Source: Astragalus membranaceus (lineage: Eukaryota; Streptophyta; Magnoliopsida; Fabales; Fabaceae). Taken from it: DNA of 64,000 nucleotides. Shown here piece after piece: positions 21,380-34,243 of this stretch (positions are counted from its first letter, which is position 1; each line of letters starts with the position of its first letter). The translations under genes were made by a program, and so were the position numbers. The DNA lies in the NCBI GenBank assembly GCA_039519185.1, contig CM076846.1, positions 111,510,442-111,574,441 on the forward strand, written 5' to 3'. Under the pieces are notes generated by a model that worked only from the letters and a program-made list of their open reading frames with translations, had not been told where the DNA came from and searched no databases.

Positions 21380-22925
21380 CAAATAGCGAAAAGTAGAACA
21401 AAAATCTAAACTAGTTAACTAAGCATCTCCAAACCATTTTTGCCAAGAGAAACAAAATAAGAAGGTCTCAATGGTTTAGAAAGAATAACTTTTCTCAAAA
21501 TTTATTCGAAACCCATATCTGAAAATATTTTTATTATTCAGTTAGGTCGCTTAAAGCAAGCAGCAGCATTCAAACTTACAATACTAAACACATCTTTTTA
21601 AAATATTCAACAAAAAAAGTGATAATGAAAAGTGCTTTTCAAAACTACACTAACAAGTAGCTATACCTCTAAGGAGCTCACTGATGTGTAGCATTATAAC
21701 TTATTGGTTTTCTGCCAAGGGTATAATGCCTAATAAACTGAAAAGAAAAACCCAATCTTGAAACACATTTGAAATATTCAGCTTAATCAAGAAGATTATT
21801 CTATCATCCATGAGTAAAATTGTTAGGTTTACATTGAAATCAATATGTAGCAAACAAAACAACTGAATAAAGAAACTAACTTTGGGATATCAAACAAATA
21901 CAAGATACCGATATCAATAATAAAGACTACAAAAGGTGCTAATTCAATACACCTGGTTCTCTGTTAGAGATCAAATCTTAAAATCCACATAAAAATGAAT
22001 GTTAAAAATCATATAAAAGGTACAGAGAAAAGGAAACAACGTTCATACCTCTCATGTGCAACATTAAATGAAAATGCAATAAAACTGTAGTTTCTCAATC
22101 CCTCTCATGTTCTAATTCTGAATCTTGATTTCATCAATGGTTATTTGAAACATAGAGATGTAGAGAAACACGATGATCCCCACATTGGAATTGAACACTA
22201 GTCAAGGAAGAGATGGGGAGGAAAATTTGTTAAGCAAATTGTATGAGGTAAACTACATTAAAATACAACATTAAAATCTACTCAGAAATAGACAAATAAA
22301 CAATTAAAAGTACCCGGCACCCATTGATCTCCAATCCGTTAAATTGCCAAACATGTTGATCAGGTGATACAAACCTACAAAGGGGAAAATAGCATATCCA
22401 AAATCTAAATTAGTTAACTGAGTATCTCCCATACATTTTTGGCGAGGCAAATCAAAATAGCAAGGTCTCATTGGCCTAGAAAGAATACCTTTACCTTTTT
22501 ATTCTTCCTTTTTGTGAGAAGATTTATGCGAAACCCATATTTGCAAAATCTTTTACCATTCAGTCAGGTTGCTTAAAATAAAGCAGCATCATTCAAACTT
22601 ACACTACTAAACACATCATTTGAAAATATACAGCAGAATAAGTGGCATTGAAAAGTAGTTCGCAAAACTGCAATAGCAAGCGAATATACCTGTAATAAGA
22701 TCATTGATGTGTAGCATTATAACTAATTGGTTCGGTGCCTTACAAGTGTCTAGCCCAAACTCTCTGCCAAGGGTATAATGCCTAATAAGCTGAAAAGAAA
22801 GACCCAATGCTAAAACAAACTTGAAGAATACAGATTAATGAAGAGGATAGTTCTATGATCCATGAGTAAAATTGCATGATTTACAATGAAATCAATATGT
22901 AGCAAACAAAACAAACATACATGAC
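21380..22925. repeat. Direct duplication of ~0.5 kb (copies ~21380-21870 and ~22380-22925)
   Basis: Shared in order: AATCTAAA(C/T)TAGTTAACT, AAGGTCTCA(A/T)TGG, TGATGTGTAGCATTATAACT, TCTGCCAAGGGTATAATGCC and GAAATCAATATGTAGCAAAC. The copies are about 1 kb apart and diverged, with indels. The second holds an extra ~27 bases inside an exon-like stretch: minus-strand LIRHYTLGREFGLDTCKAPN between AG and GT. I do not recognise the protein. Confidence 0.8.
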
Positions 22926-22934
22926 TATGAAACG

Positions 22935-23060
22935 ATTTGTCAACCAAACCAATATTGCCATGGGGCCAAAGGACATGAATAAGTTTATCTTGGTTGAGAG
23001 GACTACAACTTTTATGCTACTGAGCACCTTACTCCTTATTACATGTTGCGAGAAATTCCC
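22935..23060 (-). pseudogene. Exon-like fragment resembling a vacuolar cation/proton exchanger
   Basis: The minus strand reads SKVLSSIKVVVLSTKINLFM followed by SFGPMAILVW. This resembles the first membrane segment of plant CAX exchangers (a short basic run, then KINxLLPFGPLAI). CAX proteins load calcium into the vacuole using the proton gradient. Only this segment is present. The family call rests on one motif and could be wrong. Confidence 0.4.
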
Positions 23061-24012
23061 ACATTCATGTCTATGCAGAATAAAAAAAGCTGAATTAAAA
23101 CCAACATAGAAGGCATGTGATATAAGTGAGCGATTAAGGTACTGGCTACGAGTACGACATACCAACACAATCAGTCCACTCCATACAAGGTCACATTTAT
23201 AATTCAACAGAATAGCAAGCTGCAGAGTTTTTTTTAACTATTAAGACAATAAGTGATGAGTGAAGATAGAACTAAATGAAGTTCCTTTTTATTTATCTCT
23301 AAAAGTGCACAAAGGTTCATGAAAAATCCTAGACCACCAAAACATTACAGCATTTTCCCATAGTCTCAATATTTTAACGAATTTCCTAAAGCCTGAAGAA
23401 TTGAATTATAACCTTTAATAGAACAAAAGCATACAGTAATGGTCTTGAAACTCATACAGTACTTTCATCAAACAGTAGGCATGCGAGAAAGAATGTTATT
23501 CAATAAAATGCCAAGCAAGAAGGATACTATTCAATCAAATATCAAAGCAAGAAGGAGAGGAGTGTGAGAAGACGAGAGAGAGAGATAAAAACTGTTTGGG
23601 TTTTCCAAGACAGGGCGAAGCTGGTTCAGCGAGTCTTCCAAGGGTTCAACGACTACGACAACGAAAAGTAAGGAGAAGACTGTGAGAGGGAATGAAAATA
23701 TACCTGCAACGGGAGCTCCAAAGGGACGCAGGACAATATACTTAATAGCTTCTGCAGAGATGGAAATTGGGAGGGATAGAACGAATGAATTACCGAGAGA
23801 TTACGTAGCGACGATGGAAGAAATTTTTCAACAACAATGGAGAGGGGAGCAGAGGAAAACACAACGCATCCATGAACATAGGAGAGCTAGGTTTTGCCGA
23901 ATCCCATTTGGGGGAAACATAAAATGTGAGAAAGAGGTTATGAGAAAGAACACACAATAGGGTTTGCAATATTTATTTATTTTAAAAATTTAATTTAAAA
24001 CAGCAGATTGCT

Positions 24013-24234
24013 CCTTGTTGTCTTAGGAATCTCCTAAATCTTCTCTCAATTTCTGGATCACAATCAAATTCTGGTGGTTTATCTCTGAGCATAAACTAGT
24101 GTTTCCACACTGAGTGTTTCTGCACTAAGTGTTTCTGCACAGAAAACAGAATACCAGTAGTACTAATAAAACACTAAATTAACAATCTAAACAACAAAAT
24201 TTTACTATAATCCCCGGCAACGGCGCCAAAAACT
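24013..24234 (-). pseudogene. Truncated second Athila internal region: PBS, leader and gag start
   Basis: Beyond the LTR at 24235 the minus strand gives the tRNA-Asp-type primer-binding site TGGCGCCGTTGCCGGGGA (24228-24211), a leader, and a gag start at about 24092 (LRDKPPEFDCDPEIERRFRR). It breaks off at 24013. It is nearly identical to 45790-46019. An internal region outside an element's 3' LTR means a second element once shared that LTR. Confidence 0.85.
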
Positions 24235-25849
24235 TGGTGTGGTTTATTATATGCAAGTATACATAGTCACACAAGTAATAAAGTGATAAGAAAGGTCGAA
24301 CCCACAGGGATTATGTATTGTAAATTTTTGTAGTTCAAAGTGTACACTTAGTGTGTCTACACTATTCAGTATTTTTGGTTTGGAGTTTTCAAAGTAAGTA
24401 AGAATAATAATAAGCAATAAAATGTGTGAGAAATCAGTTGGAAAAAGTAGTTGAGATGTTTTCACCAAGTACTTTACTTCTAAATGTTTTAATGGAGTAT
24501 GTAGTGTGGGAACACTAGATGTAGGTGCATCAGTTTGTGCCTTTCAGCACTTCTCTTTAGAGTTTCATTACAATCTCTTATGATCTTTGTTTTTTACAGT
24601 AAAGAAAGGGTTGTCAATTCCTCCCTTGCCTCCTAACAATGATCCAAGTTGCTAAATAGGTTCACTCTTGTAATTTTATTATCCTAAGGACTATGCTATC
24701 CTATGTCTAGGTTTTAGCATGTATTTAACAAAGTTTCCTTTATTAAATACTTGTCCCTATTAACTCTTGAGTTCATAAATGTAGCCCATGTCTGCTGCTA
24801 CAAGTTTTACCTATTCTAAAGTGATCAATTCCAGAATAAGTTGAAAGAAGTGTTATGCAAGAGTTTAAAGTGTTTACACTTCATAAACCATAATAACATA
24901 TTTAGAAGTTCATTACAAGGTTAGAACATATCAACTTAAGGGAATTTAGCTCATGTTACTCATGTTATAAAGCAAAGAATATGCAAAGAACATAAGTAAA
25001 TGAATAATAAAGCAAAAGAACTTAAAAGAGTAGAGATTACTTGAATAGAAGATCTTTTGCATTAAGTTCCCAAGTTGAAGTACAATAAAGATTTCTTACA
25101 CGAATTTCTTCAAAGTAGAAGTGAAGGGAATGGTTGTCAAGCACTTCCTCACCTTCCTCTCCTTAGAAACTTGAAATGAAAATAAACTAAACCTAAACTA
25201 AGCGAAAAGATAAAGGATTTAAAGATATGAAAGATGATAAAAGATAGGATGATTTTCTTGTGAAGATATGATATCTATTTATAGGCTTGAAAGCTTTCCT
25301 CTTGCAAGGGGTTTCCTTTGGCGTGAAAGATCAGCTGAGGAGACCGAACATGGTTAATTTGTTGACAACCAATCAAGCAAGCTGCACAGGTTTGGTCGCT
25401 TGCATGCATAACAAAAGATGAGGTCCATTGGAGAAGTGCCATATGTCTTTTAGATAAGTTTGAGTCTTGCAACTTGATTTTTCTGTGTATCGCCGACTTC
25501 TGCAAGTGGCTCAGCTCTAAGTGACTAGGTATGACGTCACAAATCAAGTGTGGAAGCATTGAAATGATCTTTGGATGTTTTGGTATAAACTGCAGAATTT
25601 AGCAGGTGTTGGCAGTGTTTCCACTCCTGGTGTTGGCAATGTTTCCACTCCTGCAGTAGCTGCACTGAACAAAAACATCAAACCTAACAAGATTTGTGCA
25701 TTTTGCCTAGATCATTGCCCTTTATCCATTTGAATATTTAAAATGTTGTTCCTTGAAAAATAAGCTATAAATATATATAAATGTTCTTGAAAATAAGCAA
25801 TAACTCAAGTTTAATTGTATGAATATCTCTATATAAAATAGAGTTATCA
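24235..25849 (-). repeat. Athila LTR, copy 2 (3' LTR of the main element)
   Basis: Runs from TGGTGTGGTTTATTATATGC to GAGTTATCA and matches 46020-47652 almost throughout. I count roughly a dozen substitutions plus a few indels, mainly around the TTTCCACTCCTG repeats near 25620 and the TA run near 25770. On the minus strand CTATAAATAG at 25284-25275 is a good TATA box. The small ORFs inside are not genes. Confidence 0.9.
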
Positions 25850-27319
25850 CACTCCCAAACTTAAATTGTTGCTTGTCCTCAAGCAACGACAAGAAACAAA
25901 ACACAAGATTTATACAAATATGAAGACATCTCAACTCATGTTTTTCAAGAAGTGTTTGAAGTGTATTGTAATAAGCCTTTCTCTTTTGGTGCTTTTTCTT
26001 CCATGCCCTTGCTTTCTTAAAACATTCAGAGTTTATAAAAACTCATCTGTGTGAGTGTGTGGCCCATTGAGTTTCTAATTGGTTCCATAACTGAACAAAA
26101 GAGTTTTTCCTTAGCTTTTTGAAAAAGATGGAACTCTTTTGGTCACTCTTAGAGTTTTTTCAAAATATGGCCGAGACTAATAATTTCTTCAAGTATTTAG
26201 GGTACTCTTAAGCACAACAAAGGGCTTTTGGTGTTCCAATTTGTTGAACCAATACCTTATTTTTGGTGTTTTGATTTTTGATGATGTAATGCAGTGAGTG
26301 CAAAAACATCATTTTTGGATTGTAGGTTCACCTTATTTTGAGTGAATGTGCCTTTTGATGTAGATGGTGTTGGCACACTAAGTGTTGCCACACTTAGAAC
26401 TCTTTGAGTATTTTTGGTAGCGTACATTGCCCTCCTCACTGACCTCCACATGCATTTTCTTCTTTTTCTTGGTTTGTTTTTCTTTTTTCTCTTTGAACTT
26501 TGTTCATTTTTTTTTTCAAACCAAATTGCACTTAAGGGACAGGTTCAGTTTATATGACTCAGGCAAATGTAGCTCATTTTTGGGATATTTTTGGTATTTT
26601 TGAGTGGTTTTGACATTTGTGGCTTGCACTCTTCAAGCTGTCACACTTTGGCCTTTGTATTCATAGAGTTTCCCCCAAACTTAAGTCTTTATGCTCTTTA
26701 AATTTTTAATGACCTCAAATTTCCAAAATTTCCTTGGCTTTAGATAGCTCTTGATCTAGCATGGTTCTTTTCAAAACTCAATTTTGTTGTGTCAAAGTAT
26801 TTATAAAACTGATCATTTTTGGAAAACAAGGCTTTTCATTCAAAATTCAACTTATTGATACATTTCTTCAATTTTTGAGAAAAATATGAATTGATCAGGT
26901 TTCATAATCATTTTAAGTCTAAAAACAAATTGATGCACTTAATTCACCATGTTAATACAAATTATCATGCCTTGTTAAGTACATCTAAAACTTAAAACAT
27001 ACTAACACTACATACTCACATGATATAAATACTTACTCAAACATATTTCTATACTCATACATATATATTATTACTAGGTTCAAAACATGCTGCAAATATA
27101 GTGCATACACAAAACACATACTATTCTCCACTCTCCCCCCCCCCCCAACTTAAATATGAGCAGTGTCCCCACTGCTCTAAGTTTAGGAAACAGGGGAGTA
27201 CTAAGTTTGGGAGAAACAAACAAAAGTTTTTAACACAGTAATAGTTACCACATAGTATTGTAAACAGTTAAAAGTAAAGCAAAATATAGTTTTAGGAATA
27301 AACATTAAAAAGTATCCTT
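25850..27319 (-). other. Athila 3' untranslated region with polypurine tracts
   Basis: Directly next to the LTR the minus strand has AAGTTTGGGAGTG (25862-25850), a fitting plus-strand primer. Similar purine runs lie near 26690-26675 and 27160-27135 (an extended G run). No open frame of note. Copies of the 15-base unit described in the findings occur near 26366-26402. Confidence 0.7.
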
Positions 27320-29491
27320 TTACTCTTTGTTTTGGAATCTGGGGCTGGCTCTCACAGCAGGGCTATGCTTGGCTCTTGTCTTCTTTGGCTTCTTAGCAGT
27401 GGCAACATCAGAAGTAGGCACACCAGAATCATCTATAGTAGCCTCAGGCATTTCTGCCTCTTCAGGTGTAGTTTCTGCAGGAACATCTGGTGTAGCCAGT
27501 GTTTGGACTTCAGGTGCAGGTACACTACTCTGCACTGGAGTTTGCTCAGATTGCTGCTCAATTCCCTCTTGCTGTTGCTCTGCTACCTTCTCAGCTTCTT
27601 TCTCTCCTTCTTTGGGTGTTGCTTCCTCAGATACCTCCTTCTCACCAGCTTGTATCCCTGTACCCTGTGCACCATAGAGTGAGCTTATTGTCCACATCTT
27701 CTTTGTTGGAGCAGGCTTCATTGTCCTCCTTGTGTATCCTAGCATCTGTTTCTTCTCTGCTAAGGCTTTCAGAACTGCAGAGATTGTTGCTGCAGGACTA
27801 GTTGCCATGACTGTTGATTTCTTTGAAACTTCTGCAGTTGGTGTGGGAACACTAACAGACTCCTTGACAGTATTTGTCTGCATCTTCAACTCTGAACCTG
27901 CTTTGCCTTTCTCTTTCTCAGGTTCTTCAATGAGTACCTGCATTTGAACTTTCTCAGAAACAATGTTAGTTGGCTCAATAGGTTCTGTTGGTAGGGTGGG
28001 TGATTTCTGGGATGGGATGGTTGTATCTGCTTGTGCATCTTGTTTTGGATTTTCAGATTGGGGAGTATTTTCTGGTGGAGGTGTGGGTGATTTTGGTGTT
28101 GAAGTGTGACTGGGGGTATGGTGGGTGGTGGGGGATGGAATGTTGGTTTGTGATGGTGGTGAGGGGGTGTTTGATTGCTGTTGTGATGGTGGTGATGGTG
28201 GTTGGGCTTCATTTGTAGATTTCTTTCTTAATTCATACTTTCTTCTGGCACTAGCTTCCATATCATCACTGCCATCATCATCACTGTCACTAACTTCCAG
28301 TGACTCAGGTTCATCCTCCTCTACATCCTTTTCAATATCCTTCACAGCTTGCCTTGCCTCTTCATCTTCTTCAGTGTCTTCATCACTCATTTCTCTAATT
28401 TCTTCCTCCACTATTGGTTTCTTTCCCTTCTTTTCTTTCTCAGTATCTCTCTTTCTCTTTGCTCTCCTCTCTTTCTTAACAGTTACTTCTTCTTCTTCGT
28501 CATCAATCACCCAATTCGGAAAAATTGGGGATTCTAGTTCTGCTTCAGGGTCATCCAACTTTAATTTCAACCACTCATGCTGTTCTCTTTGAAATTTCCA
28601 GACAGCTTGGAGTTTCTGCATCAGGTGTTCAGACACTTCCTGCTTTACAGTACTTCTAATTTTCACTGACCTCACTCTTTCCTTAACATCAGCAGACAGA
28701 CCACTAGGAGGGGTTTTTCTATAGACTTTTTCTAGATCAGTAGCAACAACTCATTGCTTTTGACATAATTCAGTGATTAAGCATGGGAAATATAAGAATC
28801 CAGATTCCTTGGCTTGACATTCTACAATTTCTCTAGCTATCAATTTCCCTATGTCTACATTATCCTCACATAGGATTGAATCAATAAGAATCAACCTATC
28901 TTTAGATAATGTAGAAGTGTGTGAAGTAGGGAGAATTGATGCATCAATGAATAAATGCCAGCTACCAAGTTCAGGGATTAATTCACCAGTTTTAAGTTTG
29001 AATTCAGTATTTGTGAATTTCTCCCACTGAGATCCTTCTATTGCTACTCTTTCTTTGATTTTAGTCATTTGCTTCTTTCCATAAGTCTCTAGTTTTACTT
29101 CAAATGCATTACCAGTGTATGTGAGATCATAGTGCTTATTGATTCTAGCAGGGTCAAAGAAAACTTTCTTACCTCTAACCTTGGAGAAAAATACAGTACC
29201 TCCTCTGTTATTCTGAATTCCTGAGTAGAATTCTCGCACCAATTGCTCTAAGTAGTAGGTTCGGGTTTGAACAAATCTTTCCCAATGCAAGTTGTTGACA
29301 GTGGAGAGGAATGAATGATGAGCCTTTGCGAAGTTGAAACCACGCTCAGGTAGGAACTTCATGTTCCAGAAGTGCTCACATCCAGGGATTGCTTCCATTG
29401 ATGCTAGTACTCCTGATTTTCCCTTTTTCGCATGAGTTTCCACACCGGATCCTTTCCCTGTGTTCTTAGAGGCAGCTTGTTTCTTAGCCAT
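27320..29491 (-). pseudogene. Athila env-like ORF (plant transposon protein domain), one stop
   Basis: The frame opens at 29491 (MAKKQAASKNTGKGSGVETH) and shows FLPERGFNFAKAHHSFLSTV and a 'putative plant transposon protein' type domain up to 28751. There a TGA (28753-28751) interrupts. The same frame then runs 476 codons to 27320 as a highly charged, then Pro/Ser/Thr-rich tail with KKPKKTRAKHSP near the end. In Athila and Calypso-like elements this slot holds the so-called env-like ORF, whose function is unproven. No clear signal peptide or membrane segment is visible, which argues against a true envelope protein in this copy. Confidence 0.75.
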
Positions 29492-29968
29492 TTATGATTT
29501 TGAGCGTTTAAGACTGAAAAACTGTTTGTGAGTGGAGAGGATTTTTGATCGGTTTTGTGAGAGGGACGAAAGAAATTGAATTTTTAGGGTATGTGAAAGG
29601 GTTAGTGGGATTTGGTAGTTGAGGGTTATAGCCGTTACGTTGTGTGGCCTAACATGCAAGCCAACACGTGGAAACTTAGACTTAACACGCCACTTTCTAA
29701 CGCTTGATCAGAGATGATTCCACTAAGTTGATGATTTATCAAGTGACAGTTTTCTTCTAAATTTTTCTAACACCAGAGTAGGCAGTGTGGTTGCATCAAG
29801 TGTGGAAACACCAAGTGTAGAAACACTGGCTACTCTGTTGTCCTGTTTTTCCTGCAAAATAACAAAACATGAAATTGCACAAAATAATAATATTAACTAT
29901 ATATAATGATGGGATGCCTCCCTCAAGCGTTTGTTTTAAGAGTCTTACAGCCTGACTTGTACCTTGGT
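29492..29968 (-). other. Spacer between integrase and env-like ORF
   Basis: About 480 bases without a frame. Contains two to three copies of the 15-base unit at 29783-29833. Splice signals for a subgenomic env-like transcript could lie here but none is certain. Confidence 0.5.
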
Positions 29969-31468
29969 CTAAGGTTTTGCAAAGAGAGTGGTGATATTGT
30001 CTCTCTCTACATGCTCTCCATAGTACATTTTTACTCTTTGTCCATTTACTTTGAAAGTGGTATCAGTGGTTGCATCATATAGATCAACTGCACCATGGGG
30101 GTAGATTTTAACTAATTTGAATTGTCCTGACCATCTTGATCTCAGTTTTCCAGGGAAGAGTTTCAACCTAGAATTGTACAATAGAACCATTCCTCCTTCT
30201 TTAAGTTCTCTCCTTTGGATTTTCTTGTCATGCCATACTTTGGTTTTAGCTTTATAAATTTCTGCATTCTCATAGGAGAAATGCCTAAATTCTTCTAATT
30301 CATTTAGCTCAAGAAACATTTTCTCTCCTGCCTTTTTGAGATCAAAATTCAACTTTTTGATAGCCCAATATGACTTGTTCTCTAATTCAACAGGGAGATG
30401 ACATGGCTTGCCATAAACTAACTTATAGGGGGACTTTCCTAATGGAGTTTTAAATGCAGTCCTATATGCCCATAATGCTTCATCTAAGTGTAAGGACCAA
30501 TCTTTTCTATTTGGTCCAACCATTTTCTCAAGCATTCTTTTTATTTCCCTATTTGAAAGTTCAGCTTGTCCACTTGTTTGTGGGTGATAGGCAGTAGCAA
30601 TCTTATGTTTCACTCCATATTTTGCAAGAAGATTTTCAATAAGTTTGTTGCAAAAATGTGAGCCTTCATCATTGATGATTGCTCTTGGAGTACCAAATCT
30701 TGTAAAAATATTTCTTTGGAGAAATTTGCTAACAGATTTAGCATCATTATTTGGCAGTGCTACAGCCTCAACCCATTTAGAAACATAGTCTACAGCCACT
30801 AAAATGTATTCATTGCCAAAAGAAGGTGGAAAAGGACCCATGAAATCCATGCCCCAAACATCAAAAAGTTCTATTTCTAGAATATTAGTCCTAGGCATTT
30901 CATGTCTATTAGATATATTACCACTTCTTTGACATTTATCACAGGTTTTGACCATATAATAAGTATCTTTAATTAGAGTAGGCCAGAAATAACCTGATTG
31001 AAGTATCTTAGCTACTGTTCTTTGGCTTCCAAAGTGACCTCCATATGGTGCAGCATGACAATGCAGAAGCACTGCTTGCTGTTTTTCTTCAGGAATGCAC
31101 TTTTTCATGATTTGATCAGGACATATCTTGAATAGGTAAGGGTCATCCCAATAGTATTGTTTTACTATGTGGAAGAACCTTCTTTTCTGTTGATAGTTCA
31201 TGTCACATGGTACAATTTTGCTTACAAGGAAGTTTACTATGTCTGCATACCATGGTGTTGAAGCATGAGGTGTGGCCACACTGAGTGCAGAAACACTGGC
31301 TGTATTCATGGTAATTGCTAGCAATTTCTCATCAGGGAAACTTTCCTTGATTTCTTCAATTGTACCTGCATTATTACTTTCAAGTCTAGAGAGGTGATCA
31401 GCCACTTGGTTCTCTACTCCTTTCTTATCTTTTATTTCAAGATCAAATTCTTGAAGTAGTAGAACCAT
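29969..31468 (-). pseudogene. Athila pol, C-terminal part: RNase H end and integrase
   Basis: Opens in the tail of the RT/RNase H region (DHLSRLESN) after a one-base loss near 31465. Then comes the integrase: zinc-binding HHCC ([15 protein letters not shown] ... CDKCQRSG), and catalytic Asp, Asp and Glu in [18 protein letters not shown] and [14 protein letters not shown]. The frame is intact for 499 codons to the stop at 29969. It ends in a basic C-terminal domain including [20 protein letters not shown]. Integrase joins the cDNA to host DNA. Confidence 0.9.
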
Positions 31469-33878
31469 CTTATTAGCCTAGGTTTTGCATCTTTTTTAGA
31501 AATTAGATACTTGATGGCAGAATGGTCAGTGTACACGATTACTTTGGTGCCAACCAAGTATGATCTAAATTTTTCAAAAGCAAAAACCACTGCTAATAGT
31601 TCTTTCTCTGTCACAGTGTAGTTCATTTGAGCCTCAATTAGTGTTTTGCTAGCATAATAGATAGAATGAAACACTTTTTTATATCTTTGCCCTAGGACTG
31701 CTCCTACTGCAAAGTCACTAGCATCACACATGAGTTCAAAAGGCTTACTCCAATCTGGAGTGACTACAACTGGTGCTGTGACTAAGGCCTTTTTCAGTTT
31801 TTGAAAAGCTTCTACACAAGATTCATCAAAATTAAAAGGCACATCATGTTGCAAAAGCATACACAATGGTTTTGAAATTTTTGAAAAGTCTTTGATGAAT
31901 CTCCTATAAAAACCTGCATGTCCACAAAAACTTCTAATCCCTTTGATTGTTGATGGAGGTGGTAGTTTCTCAATTACCTCTATCTTTGCTCTATCCACTT
32001 CAAGGCCTTTTTTAGATATTTTATGACCAAGCACACTGCCTTCTTTTACCATGAAATGACATTTTTCCCAATTAAGCACTAGGTTAGTGTCTTCACACCT
32101 TTGAAGAATTTCTTCTAAGTTTGAAAGACATAATGAGAATGTTTCTCCAAAAACAGAAAAGTCATCCATGAAGACTTCCATTGATTGCTCAATGAAGCCA
32201 GAAAAGATTGACATCATGCATCTTTGAAAGGTAGCAGGAGCATTACAAAGTCCAAAAGGCATCCTTCTAAAGGCAAAAGTGCCATGAGGACAAGTAAAGG
32301 TGGTTTTCTGTTGATCCTTAGGTTCAATTGCTATTTGATTGTATCCTGAATAACCATCTAAGAAACAATAGAATTCCTTTCCTGCTAACCTGTCTAACAT
32401 TTGATCTATAAAGGGTAAGGGGAAATGATCTTTCTTAGTGGCCTTATTGAGTTTTCTGTAATCAATACAGATTCTCCACCCTGTTACAGTTCTGGTTGGG
32501 ATTAATTCATTATTTTCATTGGCTACAACTGTGACTCCACCCTTTTTAGGAACACATTGCACGGGACTAACCCATGCACTATCTGAAATAGGGTAGATAA
32601 TACCAGCATCTAGCCATTTAATTATTTCCTTCTTAACAACCTCTTTCATTATTGGATTTAATCTTCTTTGCCCTTCTATGCTATTTTTAGAATTTTCTTC
32701 TAAAATTATCCTATGCATGCATGTTGAGGGGCAAATCCCTTTAATGTCAGACATCTGCCAACCTATAGCTTTTCTATGTTTTCTCAAGGTGTTAATTAAA
32801 TCAAGCTCTTGTTCTAAAGATAGATCAGAAGCTATGATTACAGGAAGAGTTTTATTCTCACCTAGAAAAACATATTTTAAATGCTTAGGTAGTTCTTTCA
32901 ATTCTAGCTTAGGAGGTTGTTCAACAGAAGGTACATTTTCTTTAAGGTTGGGATCTTCTAAATTAAGAGATTCATAAGTTCTAGCCCATACCTTAGGTGT
33001 AGCTTGTTCCTTGGGCAATATGCTTTCTTCAATGAATTCCTCAGCAGGCAATGCAGAAACATCAGGTGCTAGTGCATTGGCAAGGTGATCATACTGCTTG
33101 TGGAACTGCTTCTCTACCAAATGCTCAAGTGAGATTGATGAACACTCTTCACTCTCCTCTGCAGGACACTTCAAAGCATTCAAGACATTGAATTTTACTT
33201 CTTGATCATTCACTCTCATGGTTAGCTCTCCTCTTTGCACATCTATCAGTGTTTTCCCTGTTGCCAAGAATGGTCTTCCAAGTACGACTGGCACTTCTTC
33301 ATCTGCAATGAAATCAAGTATAACAAAATCTGCAGGAAACACAAATTTGTCAACTTGCACCAATATATCCTCAATAATTCCTTCTGGATATGCTATTGAT
33401 CTATCTGCCAAAGATAGTGTCATTGTGGTAGGTTTAGCATTTCCAATCCCTAGCTTTGTGAAGATAGATTTGGGCATCAAATTGATGCTTGCACCTAAAT
33501 CACATAATGCTCTTCCTGTATAGTACTTACCTATTGAGAAAGGGATTGTAAAGCTACCTGGATCCTTTAGCTTCCTTGGAATTTTGTTTTGTAAAATCAG
33601 ACTACATTCTTTTGACATAACAACAGTTTCAAATTCCCCTAATCTTCTCTTTTTAGAAAGCACATCTTTCATGAATTTGGCATAATTTGGCATTTGTTGA
33701 AGTGCCTCTATCAAGGGAACATTGATATGCAATTGTTTTAAAACATCTAAAAATTTACTGAATTGCTTCTCCTCATGTATTTTTTTCAATCTTTGAGGAA
33801 AAGGGGGAGGAGGGTATTCTGGTACTAACCTTGGAGTAGGAGATGTAGGAACAGCAGGTGTTTCTGCATCTTGAGAAT
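31432..33878 (-). pseudogene. Athila pol, N-terminal part: protease, RT, RNase H
   Basis: The Athila sequence begins at 33878, where the Tat insertion cuts it; codons read upstream belong to the Tat LTR. Protease active site CDLGASINLMP (about 33505-33475). RT with DYRKLNKATKKDHFPLPF, GYSGYNQIAI and the catalytic VFMDDFSVF (about 32175-32150). RNase H with MCDASDFAVGAVLG, YTVTEKELLAVVFAFEKF and VYTDHSAIKYL. The frame is lost near 31465 and continues one base off. All key residues I can check are present. Confidence 0.9.
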
Positions 33879-34197
33879 TGTTCTGGAGTGGGCTCGAAGG
33901 CCACTTTCGTGCAGTAGGCCCATCGCAGCCCAATATCTAGCTTGCTCCGCAAGATGCGGCCGGCCCCGCAAAAGCCGCAACGGCCAGAACGCCAACGTTA
34001 TATATACCACACCAGCATGTGGCTTCAGGTACTGTTTACTCACCTTGTGACCCTGCCCGTTGAAGCACCTCTGACTTGAGCGTTGGAGTGCCTTTGCAGG
34101 TACCACCCGCGTGCGGCCTACCACTCGGTCCTTCATCCCAGCGACCGAGCAACATCATCAAACAGCAGCAACCCATCGTATTGATCAGGTACGATCA
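33879..34197 (+). repeat. 5' LTR of the Tat element
   Basis: Starts TGTTCTGGAGTGGGCTCG and ends GATCAGGTACGATCA. TATATATA at 33999-34006 is the likely promoter TATA box. The sequence is much more GC-rich than the surrounding Athila DNA. ORFs reading across it on the minus strand are not genes. Confidence 0.95.
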
Positions 34198-34198
34198 A

Positions 34199-34218
34199 TT
34201 GGCGACCACAGTGGGAGG
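34199..34218 (+). promoter_or_regulatory. Primer-binding site of the Tat element
   Basis: TTGGCGACCACAGTGGGAGG begins one base after the LTR, in the expected place. Its TGGCGAC start resembles primer-binding sites of other Tat elements. The matching tRNA is not certain. Confidence 0.6.
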
Positions 34219-34243
34219 CCCGAGCGCTATTCCACATCAAACC

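Larger units (their letters stand above)
20455..24010. mobile_element. CACTA-like element with subterminal repeats (right end unclear)
   Basis: The left edge TATTACAACAAAAAAAACG is two C-to-T changes away from a CACTACAACAAA terminus and interrupts the SIRE gag. A dense array of TTAGTGACCGATTT motifs follows to about 20840. The right edge abuts Athila gag sequence at about 24013 with no good terminus. Inside are a ~0.5 kb direct duplication, an exon-like cation exchanger piece and a GA-rich leader region (23560-23940). No transposase is seen, so it is non-autonomous. Confidence 0.55.

Noticed and set aside
27886..28218. His/Pro-rich ORF and its plus-strand mirror
   Set aside because: Shadow frames over the Pro/Ser/Thr-rich tail of the env-like ORF.
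33825..34136. Minus-strand ORF also present at 43537-43812
   Set aside because: It is the same chance frame in the two copies of the Tat LTR, not a repeated gene.
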